Positions 54,101 to 62,958 are shown, counted from the first letter of the stretch. The stretch: DNA of 64,000 nt from Peromyscus leucopus (GCF_004664715.2 NC_051063.1:118596629-118660628); one strand, 5' to 3'. Notes: generated from the sequence alone by a model not told the origin. Numbers and translations are program-made.

Positions 54101-56037
54101 TTGAGAGATGCAGAGTTACCTTGCTTGTGATTTTTTAATAAATAATAATAATAAAGAACAGCTGTTCTTTCAGGGAGGTATAATGGTGGCACATGAGAAA
54201 GTTACAGACAGAGAACAACCAGTTTTGACAGCCAGTAACCCCATGGCTTTTCCAGGTGGGGCTCCCCATCTGGGAGTTATCTGTCTACTTGGTTGCCTTG
54301 TCAAACACTAGTTGTCACCTGCTGTATACTCCCACAGCCCTCTGCAAAAATTCATATATTGAAACACAAAAATAGGGTCACATTTTTTAATGTGTAGTCT
54401 TCGGACATAATTGGTTCATAAATCCCCTGCTTTCCTTGGCTCTATTAAAAGAAAATTTAGCCAGGTGGTGGTGGTGCATGTCTTTAATCCCAGCACTTGG
54501 GAGGCAGAGCCAGGCAGATCTCTGTGAGTTCGAGGACAGCCTGGACTACCGAGTGAGTTCCAGGAAAAGGCGCAAAGCTACACAGAGAAACCCTGTCTTG
54601 AAAAACCAAAAAAAAAAAAAAAAAAAAAGAATAAAAAAAGAAAATTTAAATCTAGAGATGGATTGAATAGAGTGTGTATGTCTAAGGAGCCACATCAGGG
54701 CATGGGTGTTTGAGTCTTATCATATGGCTGATAGCCAGGCAATAATATTGAGTTAGTGAACTGAGCAGGCTATAGAACTGTGAATAATAAATAAATGATT
54801 CTATGAATTATGCACTCCAAAGTATTTTCTTGTGACAACCAATATATATTTTCATACAGCCTACAGTTTTATTTCAGCTCACTGAATGTCTTGAATATGT
54901 AAAAATTGTAAATAATTATGTTTGTTTAGTCACACATGGGGTTCATAGAAATTGAAATTCAAGATTAGTTCTCATAAGTTACTACACTGAAATATCACCT
55001 GTGACAACAGGAAAGGTCACTTGCCTAATGCATTTTAATGCATTGATAAAACATTTTAAATGTCTGATGCATAGATATATACTTGAATAATAGATAAATA
55101 TTAAACATGTTGATATATTTTTCCTTAAACAGACATGGATTATTGCTTGAAGTGTCCAGATGATCAATATGCCAATACAGAAGGAACTCACTGCCTTTCA
55201 AAAATTGTGACATTTCTGTCTTATGAAGATCCCATAGGGATGGCTCTGGCCTGTTTGGCTCTGTGCTTTTCTGCTTTTGCAGCTGCTATATTTGGTGTCT
55301 TTTTGAGGAACCAAAACACTCCTATTGTCAAGGCCAATAACAGAGCTCTCAGCTACTGCCTGCTGCTGTCACTCATCTGTTGTTGTCTCTGTTCCTTGCT
55401 CTTCATTGGAGAACCACATAGAGCCACATGCATCATGCAGCAGACCATATTTGCAGTTGTGTTTACTGTTGCTGTCTCTACTGTCTTGACCAAGACAATT
55501 ACAGTAGTACTTGCCTTCAAGGTCACTGTTCCAGGTAAAATGATGAGGTGGCTGCTAATATCAGGGGCATCTAATTTGATCATTCCCACATGCACCATGA
55601 TTCAACTGATCCTCTGTGGAATCTGGGTGGGTACTTCTCCACCATTTGTTGATACTGATGGGCACGTTGAACATGGCCATATTTTGATTATTTGCAACAA
55701 AGGTTCAGTTATGGCCTTTTACTCTGTCCTGGGATACTTGGGTTCTATTGCTCTAGCAAGTTTCACTGTAGCTTTCTTTGCCAGGAATTTGCCTGACACA
55801 TTTAATGAAGCCAAGTTCCTAACATTTAGCATGCTGGTTTTCTGTAGTGTCTGGATCACCTTCCTTCCTGTCTACCATAGCACCAAGGGCAAGGCTATGG
55901 TGGCAGTGGAGGTGTTCTGTATCTTGGCCTCCAGTGCAGGGGTACTTCTTTGCATCTTTGCTCCAAAATGCTATATTATTTTGTTAAAACCTGAGAGAAA
56001 TTCTTTTCACAAGTTTAGGGACACACATGCTAAATAA
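29901..56037 (+). CDS. Vmn2r: vomeronasal type-2 receptor gene B (Vmn2r family), six exons, intron 5 donor mutated
   Basis: Exons are 29901-30106, 49124-49403, 49791-50597, 52010-52237, 52618-52741 and 55133-56037. Their lengths (206, 280, 807, 228, 124, 905) sum to 2550 bases, that is 849 residues plus stop, the usual V2R size. All phases fit. The product is a class C GPCR with a signal peptide, a Venus-flytrap ectodomain (exons 2-4), a cysteine-rich linker (exon 5 and start of exon 6) and seven helices (exon 6). By family knowledge it would act in the dendritic membrane of basal vomeronasal neurons, coupling to Go and detecting peptide or protein pheromones. Every acceptor is AG and donors 1-4 are GT. 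Intron 5 begins ATAAGT instead of GTAAGT. No stop or frameshift is visible. Whether the gene works depends on that one site. Start: ATG at 29901, or the adjacent ATG at 29904. Confidence 0.9.
31616..31773 (+). mobile_element. B1 SINE
   Basis: It begins GGCCAGGAAGTGGTGGTGCA, contains 'ggcaggcagatctctgtga' and ends in CTTGAAAAACAAAAAC. A probable short target duplication, cttcatta, lies on both sides (about 31607 and 31776). Confidence 0.92.
32000..34080. other. intron 1 sequence shared with pseudogene A, no gene
   Basis: AT-rich; part of it (33250-33870) matches 15595-15850. An incidental open frame at 33635-33976 has no family resemblance. Confidence 0.5.
34081..34350. repeat. pyrimidine-rich low-complexity stretch
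   Basis: Irregular repetition of 'catatctct', 'ctatacac' and 'cattcactt' words, with Cs and Ts dominating. This looks like a decayed simple repeat. Confidence 0.7.
34960..35180 (+). repeat. unnamed dispersed repeat shared with intron 5
   Basis: 'agtggcacatgagagaaatta' and 'attgtcatctgctgtatattcccatggcctctg' are echoed at 54185-54345 ('ggtggcacatgagaaagtta', 'gttgtcacctgctgtatactcccacagccctctg'). Family not named. Confidence 0.5.
35181..37100. other. intron 1, no recognised feature
   Basis: Mostly AT-rich with several incidental open frames (such as 35659-35943 and 36502-36792 minus) that I cannot relate to any family. Confidence 0.35.
37111..37170. repeat. perfect 30-bp tandem duplication
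   Basis: A 30-base unit beginning cagttcactggtcc and ending gtgtagtta occurs twice in a row, 37111-37140 and 37141-37170, with no mismatch. Confidence 0.97.
38050..38415 (+). repeat. rodent LTR-like repeat, copy 3
   Basis: Independent and more diverged than the copies at 4372 and 24099. Shared words: 'tgctgtgaatatg'-like, 'attggttgataa', 'ggcctatggcaaggcag', 'aatttaagatgtaagagct' and 'gcctctgtgtgtttacttgg'. Confidence 0.7.
38416..39500. other. intron 1, probably the 5' part of the ERV remnant that follows
   Basis: No clear coding. The wording from about 39120 on could already belong to the degraded ERV pol region. Confidence 0.3.
39501..41010 (+). pseudogene. degraded endogenous retrovirus pol remnant
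   Basis: At 39713-39955 a plus-strand frame reads TELKAVLIVVTHDSWPMAIC followed by TDTWAIVRG, which has the layout of a retroviral RNase H (glutamate helix, then the TDS-like aspartate strand). At 40771-40983 an open frame follows with no clear domain. Between them are stops and no integrase that I can identify. The type of ERV (class I or III) is not decided. It lies in intron 1 of gene B, in sense. Confidence 0.5.
42786..43140 (+). repeat. TGGTGGTTTGAA-family repeat, copy 3
   Basis: It reads 'tggtagtttgaatataattgg', 'ggaggtgtggtttcagtgga', 'gatgataatggactaaacct' and 'gcaatagaaatccttagac', a full-length style copy inserted into the LINE-1. Confidence 0.75.
43744..43877 (+). mobile_element. 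B1 SINE, diverged
   Basis: 'gtgtggtggtgcacacattta', 'gagtttgaggccagcctggt' and a short A-rich end. Clearly more mutated than the B1 at 27970. Confidence 0.85.
44585..45160 (+). repeat. TGGTGGTTTGAA-family repeat, copy 4, split by a LINE-1 end
   Basis: The repeat starts at 44589 ('tggtagttttgaaagaaaatgg') and resumes at about 44885 ('gtgtcactgtggaggtgtgc'), ending at about 45150. Between them, about 44690-44880 is a C-rich minus-strand LINE-1 3' UTR fragment. Confidence 0.7.
44690..44880 (-). mobile_element. short LINE-1 3' UTR fragment in the preceding repeat
   Basis: T-rich start ('tatttttattaagaaaactt'), then 'ctcctccctttcctccagcc' and C-rich sequence, the reverse complement of a rodent LINE-1 3' UTR. 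Confidence 0.6.
45300..45645 (+). repeat. TGGTGGTTTGAA-family repeat, copy 5
   Basis: 'tggtagtttgaatgtaattgg', 'aagatgtagccagcaccatc' and 'gatgaaaatggactaaacctctg', ending 'gcaatagaaagcc'. The LINE-1 resumes directly after it. Confidence 0.75.
45988..46123 (-). mobile_element. B1 SINE, minus strand
   Basis: 'gttttttgagatggtctctc', 'gtccttgaacttactctgca' and 'aaggtgtgttccaccacc': the reverse complement of a diverged B1. Confidence 0.8.
46395..47460 (+). mobile_element. LINE-1 ORF2 5' half, plus strand (probable inverted part of the preceding LINE-1)
   Basis: The plus strand reads endonuclease-end and reverse-transcriptase-start phrases of ORF2, such as 'atgggagacttcaatatccc' and the ELLRGKIIALRVSIKN stretch at 46885-46932, with many stops. 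It abuts the minus-strand ORF2 end at 46390, head to head. This fits an old twin-primed insertion with internal loss. A chance neighbour is possible. Confidence 0.65.
47461..49123. other. intron 1 end, little recognised
   Basis: A B1 fragment in minus orientation lies at 48125-48231 ('gtgggccttgaactcaaaaa'). The rest is AT-rich. The final bases give the exon 2 acceptor TTTCAG at 49118-49123. Confidence 0.5.
48125..48231 (-). mobile_element. B1 SINE fragment, minus strand
   Basis: It contains 'gtgggccttgaactcaaaaa' and 'agtgctaagattaaaggtgt'. Partial and diverged. Confidence 0.65.
49124..49403 (+). CDS. gene B exon 2
   Basis: 280 bases, acceptor TTTCAG, donor GTGAGG. It encodes LTTKNIHMILSLYFAIEEIN and continues, open, to ISRIPE. 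This is the first part of the ligand-binding Venus-flytrap domain. Confidence 0.94.
49791..50597 (+). CDS. gene B exon 3
   Basis: 807 bases (269 codons), acceptor CTTACAG, donor GTAATG. It encodes LYYGPFHPLLSNHEHFPFLY and the large middle of the ectodomain, including the WQWVGLIISDDDLGLQFASE stretch and a MSDTSYNLYNAVYAVAHSLH stretch typical of V2Rs. It ends in LEFDSLQ. No stops. It is the exon in which pseudogene A was deleted. Confidence 0.95.
50953..51300 (+). repeat. TGGTGGTTTGAA-family repeat, copy 6 (intron 3)
   Basis: 'gattgaaagaaaatggcccc', 'attaggaggtgtggctttgt', 'gatgataatagactaaactt' and 'aaaagagttgccttggtcat' place it in the same family. Inserted in intron 3 in the sense direction. 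Confidence 0.75.
51408..51570 (-). mobile_element. B1 SINE, minus strand (intron 3)
   Basis: A T-rich start, then 'tttttgagacagggtttctt', 'ggccttgaactcacagagat' and 'gtgccaccactgcctggc': the reverse complement of a full B1. Confidence 0.93.
52010..52237 (+). CDS. gene B exon 4
   Basis: 228 bases, acceptor GTTTTAG, donor GTATGT. It encodes VVPFLKNIQFVNPAGDLVNM and on to NEMIEWATDIRQ, the end of the Venus-flytrap domain. Open, frame 0 to frame 0. Confidence 0.94.
52618..52741 (+). CDS. gene B exon 5 (cysteine-rich domain)
   Basis: 124 bases, acceptor TTTCATAG. It encodes TPPSICSTPCSPGFRK and the CCFDCTPCPENEISN stretch, matching the nine-cysteine linker of class C receptors. It ends ATGACAG, where the family has GTAAGT after the final G. 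Here the intron begins ATAAGT (52742-52747). The reading phase to exon 6 is kept only if splicing occurs at this point. Confidence 0.92.
52742..52747 (+). promoter_or_regulatory. non-canonical 5' splice site of intron 5 (ATAAGT)
   Basis: Position +1 is A, where G is almost universal. The rest, TAAGT, is the perfect consensus continuation. The acceptor at 55131-55132 is AG. Known U2-type AT-AC introns start ATAAGT, but they end in AC. Here an AC does sit at 55129-55130 just before the AG, but using it would add two bases and shift the frame. The next GT, at 52746-52747, would add four bases to exon 5 and also shift the frame. Confidence 0.85.
54185..54350 (+). repeat. unnamed dispersed repeat shared with intron 1
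   Basis: See 34960-35180 for the shared words. It sits in intron 5 of gene B. The similar stretch in pseudogene A begins just after it, so this repeat lies close to the deletion breakpoint. Confidence 0.45.
54460..54636 (+). mobile_element. B1 SINE with target-site duplication (intron 5)
   Basis: The body begins GCCAGGTGGTGGTGGTGCAT and has 'cagcctggactaccgagtga' and 'gaaaccctgtcttg' parts with a long A tail. The direct repeat aaaagaaaattta lies at about 54447-54459 and 54637-54649. Confidence 0.93.
55133..56037 (+). CDS. gene B exon 6 (seven-transmembrane region)
   Basis: 905 bases, acceptor TTAAACAG, stop TAA at 56035-56037. It begins with the last cysteines (MDYCLKCPDDQYANTEGTHC) and then carries seven hydrophobic segments, the first at about protein residues 583-605 (GMALACLALCFSAFAAAIF). 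It ends in the family tail PKCYIILLKPERNSFHKF. Open and full length. It contains the G-protein-coupling loops. Confidence 0.96.
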
Positions 56038-56038
56038 A
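56033..56038 (+). promoter_or_regulatory. AATAAA hexamer overlapping the stop codon
   Basis: The polyadenylation-signal hexamer spans the TAA. It is a perfect match, but use is unproven because it would leave almost no 3' UTR. Confidence 0.3.
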
Positions 56039-57032
56039 GTTTAAAATTCTCATTGAATTTAACTAGCATTTCCTGTAACAAACAGGTATAGAAGAACACA
56101 CAGCTTATACTATTCATCAAATTTCAGGTCAAATATGAGATTTGTTTTCATGTACCATAGTAGAAAATAAGCTTGATACTAGACTTCTAACATGGGATTG
56201 GGCCCTCAGTTTTCATGAGTCAAAGCCTTGGGATGAGCCATTTCTTCATCTTTAATACTGGGTCTCTCTAATATTTGTCAACTTAATAGTTTGATAAATT
56301 AAAATCGCCCCTTAGTTTTAAGAATTTTCTCTTCTATTGTCATTTCCTTGTAGAAATTGTGTATCATTGTTGAGTTACATAATATATATTAGTAGAAGGA
56401 CAGTATATAGATGTTTGTTAAATTGAGAAAATATTTATGTTTACACAATAGGTAATATATCCTCTATCTAAAGATGATACAGCTGATGAATCTATGGGGT
56501 AACAAATTACTTTTTAATTTGATTTGAGGTATATTGCACATGTTAGTATTTCACTACCTGTATAGTAATACTCATAAAAATCATAGCTGGAAAGTTTCTA
56601 GGACCTATAGTAAAACACTCTTTTATATCAGCATGTGACTATGCTGTCCCTTTACTCTATAAATGTTTCTGTTGGCAGTCAGAATCCTATCCTTTTCTCA
56701 AACAAAATCAGAGAAGCTTGTTCATGTAAAAGTCTATAGCTAATGGAATGACATTTACCTGCACAAAACACTGATAATAACAGACTAACAGCTCAGACCT
56801 AAGTGGGACATCTATTTAAAACTCCTTACCATAAAACATTATGGAATATTATGAAATATAAGAATGGATTATTTAAAATTCTGATAATGGAAAGGTGTGT
56901 TGTAATATGCTTTCTTGAAAATTTTGGCTATTTCATCTGTGATACCTACAAAAACCTGCTTATGATTGAAGAAGATAAATTCCTAGTTCTAAGAAAGAGT
57001 ACATCTTTGTAAGGCTATTGGTAAAATTACTA
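56038..57032. other. 3' flank of gene B
   Basis: AT-rich sequence, probably the 3' UTR and flank. No repeat or exon recognised. Confidence 0.45.
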
Positions 57033-57324
57033 TGGCCACTCCACATAGTTAAAAGGAAGATTTATTTAGTGGGTAACTTACAAAAAAGGGAAAGGTAGGT
57101 CATGGGGTCTGGGGAAGGTGTATTGAAGTCAAGTGGTGTTCTCTGGAGCTCTGCTAGGTCAACATCCATCGTCTAGGATCCAGGAACAGAGAGAGAGCGC
57201 TGGCCCATCCAGATCTCCGGTCTCTCCGCTCCTCCCGTGGCCCTGCCTTTTAGGCATGACAGTTGCCAAAGCCTCAATGGGGGTTGAAATTTCCAGATCA
57301 AAGCTGGAATAGCTACCCACAACA
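57033..57324 (-). mobile_element. 3' LTR of the ERV
   Basis: Minus strand starts TGTTGTGGGTAGCTATTCC at 57324, directly after the polypurine tract. It has an AATAAA signal (complement near 57066-57071) and ends in a CA near 57033. About 292 bases. The right boundary is firm; the far end is judged from the terminal CA. Confidence 0.75.
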
Positions 57325-57336
57325 TCTCCCCTTTTT
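57325..57336 (-). promoter_or_regulatory. polypurine tract
   Basis: Minus strand AAAAAGGGGAGA next to the LTR start, the plus-strand priming site of retroviral replication. Confidence 0.85.
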
Positions 57337-57591
57337 GTCTAAATAAGAAGGTTCTAATCTAATACAAGATTATATACAAAGGAATAGTTATCAAATATTG
57401 TCCAGGAAGAATGAGGGATAATGACCTAGATAAGATGGAACTACAACCAATGTGAACAATATCAAGCAAGAAACACATACTAAAATCCAGAGAAGTATAG
57501 AGAATAGATAAATGGCATGTTACAAAGATCATTTCAAAAAGGGTCCTATCCTAAAGAATCTGAATCTAATACTTAATATGTTCTATCTAAG

Positions 57592-57643
<52 letters not shown>

Positions 57644-59480
57644 GTTGTAACTATAGCTGCAAGTCTTCAACACTATCAAAGACCTGAGAAGGAACATAGT
57701 GGTACCTGAAAAATGGTAGATGGATGCAAGCAACTTTGGGGAATCTTGCAAGAGTAGACTGAGACAGCTGGCAGCCAGGACAGTCACCTAATGTTTCTCA
57801 GCATTGTTGGTGCATTCAGATTAGCTACAGGCTTAGAGTATCTAACAGACCATTTTGAGAAGCAGGAATTCTGAAAGGTCATCTCACCCTGACTTGGCAG
57901 AGTACAGTGGTTGCTCTCCTTGTGTCCCGCTTGTCCAGAAAGGACAGCATTGCATTCATACTGTCAGCCATCAAGGCAAGGGCAGTTCTTTGCCCAGTAG
58001 GCCATTTTGTGCCAAGAAGACAAACTTCCAAATGGAAATGTTGGAAGCCCAACATTCTAACAGGTTCAAATTGGTGCAGCCAGGAGCAATTGTGTCTCAC
58101 TTCAATAGAATTCTAAGTTATTTAATTGCCGTATTCTCTAGGTCTATGAAGTGTTGGAAGATTACCTGTCCATCTGACCTATGTATCTGTAAATCTGGAT
58201 AACCTAACTAATATAACTATAGAGATGACAAGCATAGGTGACTATAAATCTATGTCTTATCTACCAAAATAACCCAAGGAATAAGGCTTCATGTAAACAA
58301 GGTAAACAGTCTATAAGCAAATGTATCAATATACAAATATTTCAAATAAGAGTAGAAATATATGTACATTACAACAAATATACTTCTGTATTTGTATCAA
58401 TATACAAATTATCTTAAACAGGAATATAAAAGTAGTTTACATTTGTATCAACATATAAGAATCCACAACAGTGCAAATTATAGTGCAAATTATCTAAGGC
58501 TGTTTTTGCTAAATTTGTTTACTAGTATATACAATAATCTATCATAATATCTTATACCTATCCATTCCAATTCTTCTTTTCCTTTAAAAAAACTGAGTTT
58601 AATATTTTCTTCCACCCCCAAATGTATAACCATCATCCATAACCCTGAGAATTATGAAACCTAAGGAAGAAGGGGCATCGTTTTCTTAGAATTGCATCCT
58701 GCGGTTTAGGGGGTGATGTTATCACTGTTAGGTACTATGAGAAAACTCAGATAGTTAAATCTCAGTTACACTAACTGTAGGTTCTGCAGCAAGTCTTAGA
58801 GTAATGGGTAAGATTGTCTGAAATTCTGGCGAGAAGTGTAGTATGATGATGATTACCATGGTATTATTCTGGATTGGGTAGAGTGGTTGCTATTGGGGCC
58901 CCATCTTCCTTCTGGAGACTTCAGAGATTGCTACTGGAAAAACTTATTTGTTATCAAAATGGAAAGTTTGGATTTAAAGAGATCATAAAATGTAAGAAAG
59001 TATTCTGAGAAATCAAGAGTAAGCATGGAGAGAATTAGAATCTTGAAGACAATGGTCCCTTTTCATTGGTTTCCTTCTTTCCTACACCAGAGGGCTCTTC
59101 TGATATATGACTGAAGAATATCTCAACCTTTTCTTTTAGCAATATGCTTGGGTTTAGAGAAGGAGTGAGCCAATTCCATCTCCAAAGCCAGCTTGGCTTA
59201 TAGTTCAATTGGAACCACAACTTTTCTAGATTGATAGAGATATAGATGTTAGACAGTGAGATTTTACCCTGTGCAGATTGGTACCAATAGATTCTTTCTG
59301 CTGCAAACATCTGGATATCCAATGCCTTATGATTCCTGGAAGATGGGTATTTCCATTATCCTGGAAAAACAAAAACAGAACCCTATCCCAACCTTTGATT
59401 ATAATTTTTTTCTTACAACTTGTAGAGATGTCACATTGGCAGATGATCTTCTCCTCATCAAGGGTTTTTTCCAGTTTGAA
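57337..59480 (-). other. ERV 3' region without recognisable env
   Basis: Between the polypurine tract and integrase. It includes a (TA)n run at 57593-57640 and AT-rich stretches, and only short open frames (for example 59035-59322 minus, unassigned). No envelope signal, transmembrane or furin-like site was recognised. Class II elements without env are common in rodents, but loss by decay is also possible. Confidence 0.6.
57593..57640. repeat. (TA)n microsatellite
   Basis: Uninterrupted AT/TA dinucleotide run of nearly 50 bases inside the ERV 3' region. Confidence 0.95.
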
Positions 59481-60210
59481 TCATATTTTTATTAATTTTA
59501 TTGGTATCCATAGCTTTTCTTCTCCTGCAGAAACAAAAGCAAAACCCCACCTCAAAGTAGAACATGTCCAGGTTTCCATTCTGAGGTCAGCACATCCTTG
59601 AAATAAACTGGTTGGTTTATCTCAGGAGTTTTGTCTGTGTCCAATGTCTCTCTGAAGCTGTTGTTCATTTTTCATCAGCATTGAGAAAATTCAAGGTTAA
59701 TAAAGCACTATGCAATCTATTTCTAGGAGTCATAGTTACCTGTTGCTGTTTTTTTTATCATATCCTTTAACATTCCGTTGGATCTTTCTATGACTGCTTG
59801 GCCTATGGGATTGTGTGGTATACCTGTAACATGCTTTATATTGTAATAAGCAAAGAATTGTCTCATTTTATTGGAGACATATGCTGGAGCATTGTCTGTC
59901 TTAATTTGTACAGTTATTCCTATGATGGCCATAACTTCTAATAGGTGTGTAATCACAGGATCAGCCTTTCAGAACTCATAGGAGTTGCCCATTGAAATCT
60001 TGAATAGGTATCAATGTTATGATGTACATACTTCAATCTTCCAAATTCTGCAAAATGAAACACATCCATCTGCCAAATTTCACTTCTTTTTGTACCTTTT
60101 GGATTACTCCCTGCAGGTAATGGAGTTTGGTTATAGACGGAACAAGTAGGGCATTTTTTTTTCACAATATCCTTAGCCTGTTGCCAAGTGATGGAGAAAT
60201 CCTTCTTCAA
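59480..60210 (-). pseudogene. ERV integrase remnant
   Basis: In the part at 59953-60210, CPTCSVYNQTPLP is the second half of the HHCC zinc-binding region and QMDVFHFAEFG carries the first catalytic aspartate. In the part at 59723-59956, TDNAP holds the second aspartate and AVIERSN the glutamate, so all three DDE residues can be seen. The two parts are in different frames, broken near 59955. The carboxy end continues in yet another frame to about 59480 after a stop near 59723. The enzyme inserts viral DNA into the host genome; this copy is not functional. Confidence 0.88.
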
Positions 60211-60239
60211 ACCTTTGCTATTTACATGGTATTTCTTAT

Positions 60240-60640
60240 GAAATTATGAGGCTTCTAGCACATTACCTATTAGTAACTGATCAATCTCATCATTACCTTA
60301 TGCTAGAGGTCCTGGCAGAACTATATGGGATCTGATATATGATGTTCCCTTTTTCTGATGATTTCCTGCAATTGCATGAATAATGACATTAATTCTGTAT
60401 TATCAGGAATAAGTTAAGCAATTTCAATATGTAAAACAACTCTGTCTGCATATTGAGAGTCAGTGACTATATTGAGGGGTTCTGTGAAGTCCATCAGTAC
60501 CATAAGAATGGCATACAGTTCTGCCATTTGTACGGAGCTGTATGGACTTTGTACCACTTTACTTAACTCTCCTCACTTATATCCTGCTTTCCCTGATTTA
60601 TTTGCATCAGTATAGAATGTGAGAACTCCAGAAATTGGTT
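60240..60640 (-). pseudogene. ERV RNase H remnant
   Basis: Minus strand carries an FYTDANKSGK-type strand near 60590-60620 and further RNase H wording (AELYAIL near 60500-60530), with in-frame stops. RNase H degrades the RNA of the RNA-DNA hybrid. Non-functional here. Confidence 0.75.
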
Positions 60641-61355
60641 TTTGTCATAATGTGTCGAAGGACCCATTCAGTCTTCTTTATGAATTCTATTCTCTTGCTT
60701 TTGGGATAATAGTTGTTATTCTCTCCCAAAAAGTTACTGCAGGCTCTCTGCCAGTATTCATTATCTTTCCATAGTGATGAAATTTCCTCATTAGTTAAAG
60801 GTACTACAATTTCTGCTGGGTCCATTCCTGTCACCTGGTGAAGTCTTAATTTACCTTTTTGAATCAAATCAGAGATCTTTTCTATATAAGTCTTTAATTT
60901 CTTATTTTGTTTACATGGTAGGAATATCCATTCCAATATAATATCTTCCCTCTGCATCAAAATACCTGTTGGGGAATGTCTGGAAGGGAATATGACAAGA
61001 ATGCATTTAAGTTCTGGATCCACACAATCCACATGTGCTTCTCGAATTGTCTTTTCTACTAGAGCCAATTCCTTCTCAGCTTCGGCTGATAATTCTCTTG
61101 GACTATTTAATTCTTTGTCCCTTCTAGAGTATTAGCCAAATTTTGTAGTCCATCTTTGGGTATTCCCATGATACCCAGTAAGTTGGAAATGCTTCCTAAT
61201 AACTTTTGAAAATCATTAAGTGTCTTCAATCGCTCTCTCCTTAGTTGTACCTTTTGGGGTCTAATTTTTTGTAGCTCTATCTTATATCCTAAGTAATTAA
61301 TAGAATATCCTCTTTGTATTTTTTTCAGGAGCAATTTGCAGTCCCTAGCAAGGCA

Positions 61356-61359
<4 letters not shown>

Positions 61360-61387
<28 letters not shown>
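61360..61387. repeat. poly-T run of 28 bases in ERV reverse transcriptase
   Basis: Sits inside coding sequence (minus-strand poly-A), where related elements have a short lysine run. It breaks or alters the frame. Confidence 0.9.
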
Positions 61388-61393
<6 letters not shown>

Positions 61394-61804
61394 TCAAACA
61401 TGCTTTCTAATGTATCTAACTTTGGATCAGCTAATAGGATATCTTCCATATAGTGATAAATAATGGATTGTGAAAACTTTACACGAATTATCTCCAATGG
61501 TTTCTGCACAAAGTAGGTTGCACAATGGTTGGCACAAAGTAGGGCTGTTTAACATTCCCTGTGGGAGGACCTTCCATTGATATCTCTTGACTGGCTGAGA
61601 ATTATTATAATTAGGTACTGTGAAGGCAATTTTTTCTGTATCATTTTCTTGTAAGGCTTTCATAAAGAAACAGTCTTTTAAGTCAATAACTACTATAGGC
61701 CATTCTTTGGGTAGCAGAGAGGGCAAGGGAATCCCAGTCTGTAGGGAGCCCATTGGCTGGATTACTTTAATAATAGCTCTCAGATCTGTCAGCATTCTCC
61801 GATT

Positions 61805-61811
<7 letters not shown>

Positions 61812-61835
<24 letters not shown>
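61812..61835. repeat. poly-T run of 24 bases in ERV reverse transcriptase
   Basis: Minus-strand poly-A, read in frame as eight lysines at the start of the palm region. Confidence 0.9.
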
Positions 61836-62170
61836 ACTAACAAATACAGGAGAATTCCAAGGACTGGTAGATTCTTCAATGTATTGAGCATTTAACTGCT
61901 CTTGAACCAGCTGTTCTAAAGCTTGTAGCTTCTCTTTTGTCAAAGGCCATTGTCCAACCCAGATAGGTTCGTTAGCCATTTTAAAGGTAAGGCAGTTAGT
62001 ACTTCTGAAAGTTCAGCAGCTGTTGTGCTCTGTTTGTATACAGCCTGAATGGTTGGTGACTGGTTTTTACACCATGTTATGATATTATTCCTAGAAACAT
62101 GCATTGGTCTGTATTCCTTTTCTGAGAGTGTAGGAATTTTAATCTGGGTATTCCACTGTTGTAACAGATC

Positions 62171-62692
62171 TCAGCCCCAAAGATTTACTGCTACATTTGC
62201 TACATATGGCTTCAGCCTTCCTCTCTGTACTTCTGGTCCTATGCATTTAACCCATCTTGAACTCTGTTTTATCTGAGATAGGGTGCCAATCCCTAACAGT
62301 TGGACATCTACCTCTTGAAAAGGCCAATTCGGATGCCATGATTTTGCTGTAATTATAGTCACATCTGCACCCGTGTCTACCAGGCCCCCCAGAACCAGGT
62401 CATTAATTTGAATTCTAAGCTTTGGTCTTGGTTCATTTATGGAAGCCTGACAAAATATTTGTTTTATAGTATTCTTTTTAAACTGTGATCCATCTATCAA
62501 AGCTGTTTTATCATCCATTGCAGTATCAGTTTGTACATTAGGCATTGGTTTATTCAGTTGTCCTGGAGAGGAATTTCTTCCACAGTGGCTGGGAATATTT
62601 GTACTACATTTGATTTGGGGGCCTGCAAGAGGCCCACTGAAGCATTTCCCACCAGTAAAGTGTTGCCTTATATATCTTTTTTTGATCTGCAC
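62171..62692 (-). pseudogene. ERV protease remnant
   Basis: A 173-residue open frame. LVDTGADVTII with D-T-G at 62377-62369 is the aspartic protease active site, followed by the family pattern through QLLGIGT. No dUTPase signature was seen before it. The frame itself is largely intact, unlike the neighbours. The enzyme cleaves the gag and pol polyproteins and acts as a dimer. Confidence 0.88.
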
Positions 62693-62706
62693 TCACTGGT
62701 CCAATA

Positions 62707-62958
62707 TCAGCATTTGCCACACCTTCTACATAATCCAGGAGGTTGTTGGGGTCTCATGTTTAGGCTATTCCTAAAAGGAGTGTTTCTTTTAGGAGTACCC
62801 GACATACAGTTTTTACTTATATGATCTGGTGTACCACATTTAAAACATTTGGTAACACAGGGCCTTCTTTCTACTCTGGGATTTGTCTCTCCTATCCAAG
62901 CCTCATTACTGTAGTTAAGAGACTCAACACCATTAGTATACTGAATCCATTCTTCCAA
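62707..62958 (-). pseudogene. ERV nucleocapsid (gag end) remnant
   Basis: CFKCGTPDHISKNC is a complete CCHC zinc knuckle (C-X2-C-X4-H-X4-C). A second, CRRCGKC, begins at the end of this frame and is cut by a frame break before its histidine. The knuckles bind the viral RNA for packaging. Confidence 0.9.

Larger units (their letters stand above)
60607..61891 (-). pseudogene. ERV reverse transcriptase remnant
   Basis: Three open parts are in different frames. 61891-61427 holds the fingers and palm: RRMLTDLRA, the aspartate strand VVIDLKDCFF (aspartate near 61684) and LPQGMLNSPTL. 61334-61107 and 61068-60607 hold the thumb and connection. The catalytic strand at 61452-61441 reads Y-M-E-D, in another frame from its upstream neighbour, instead of the usual YMDD. 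A 24-base poly-T (61812-61835) adds an eight-lysine run before RRMLTDL, and a 28-base poly-T (61360-61387) lies in the next part. Confidence 0.9.
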
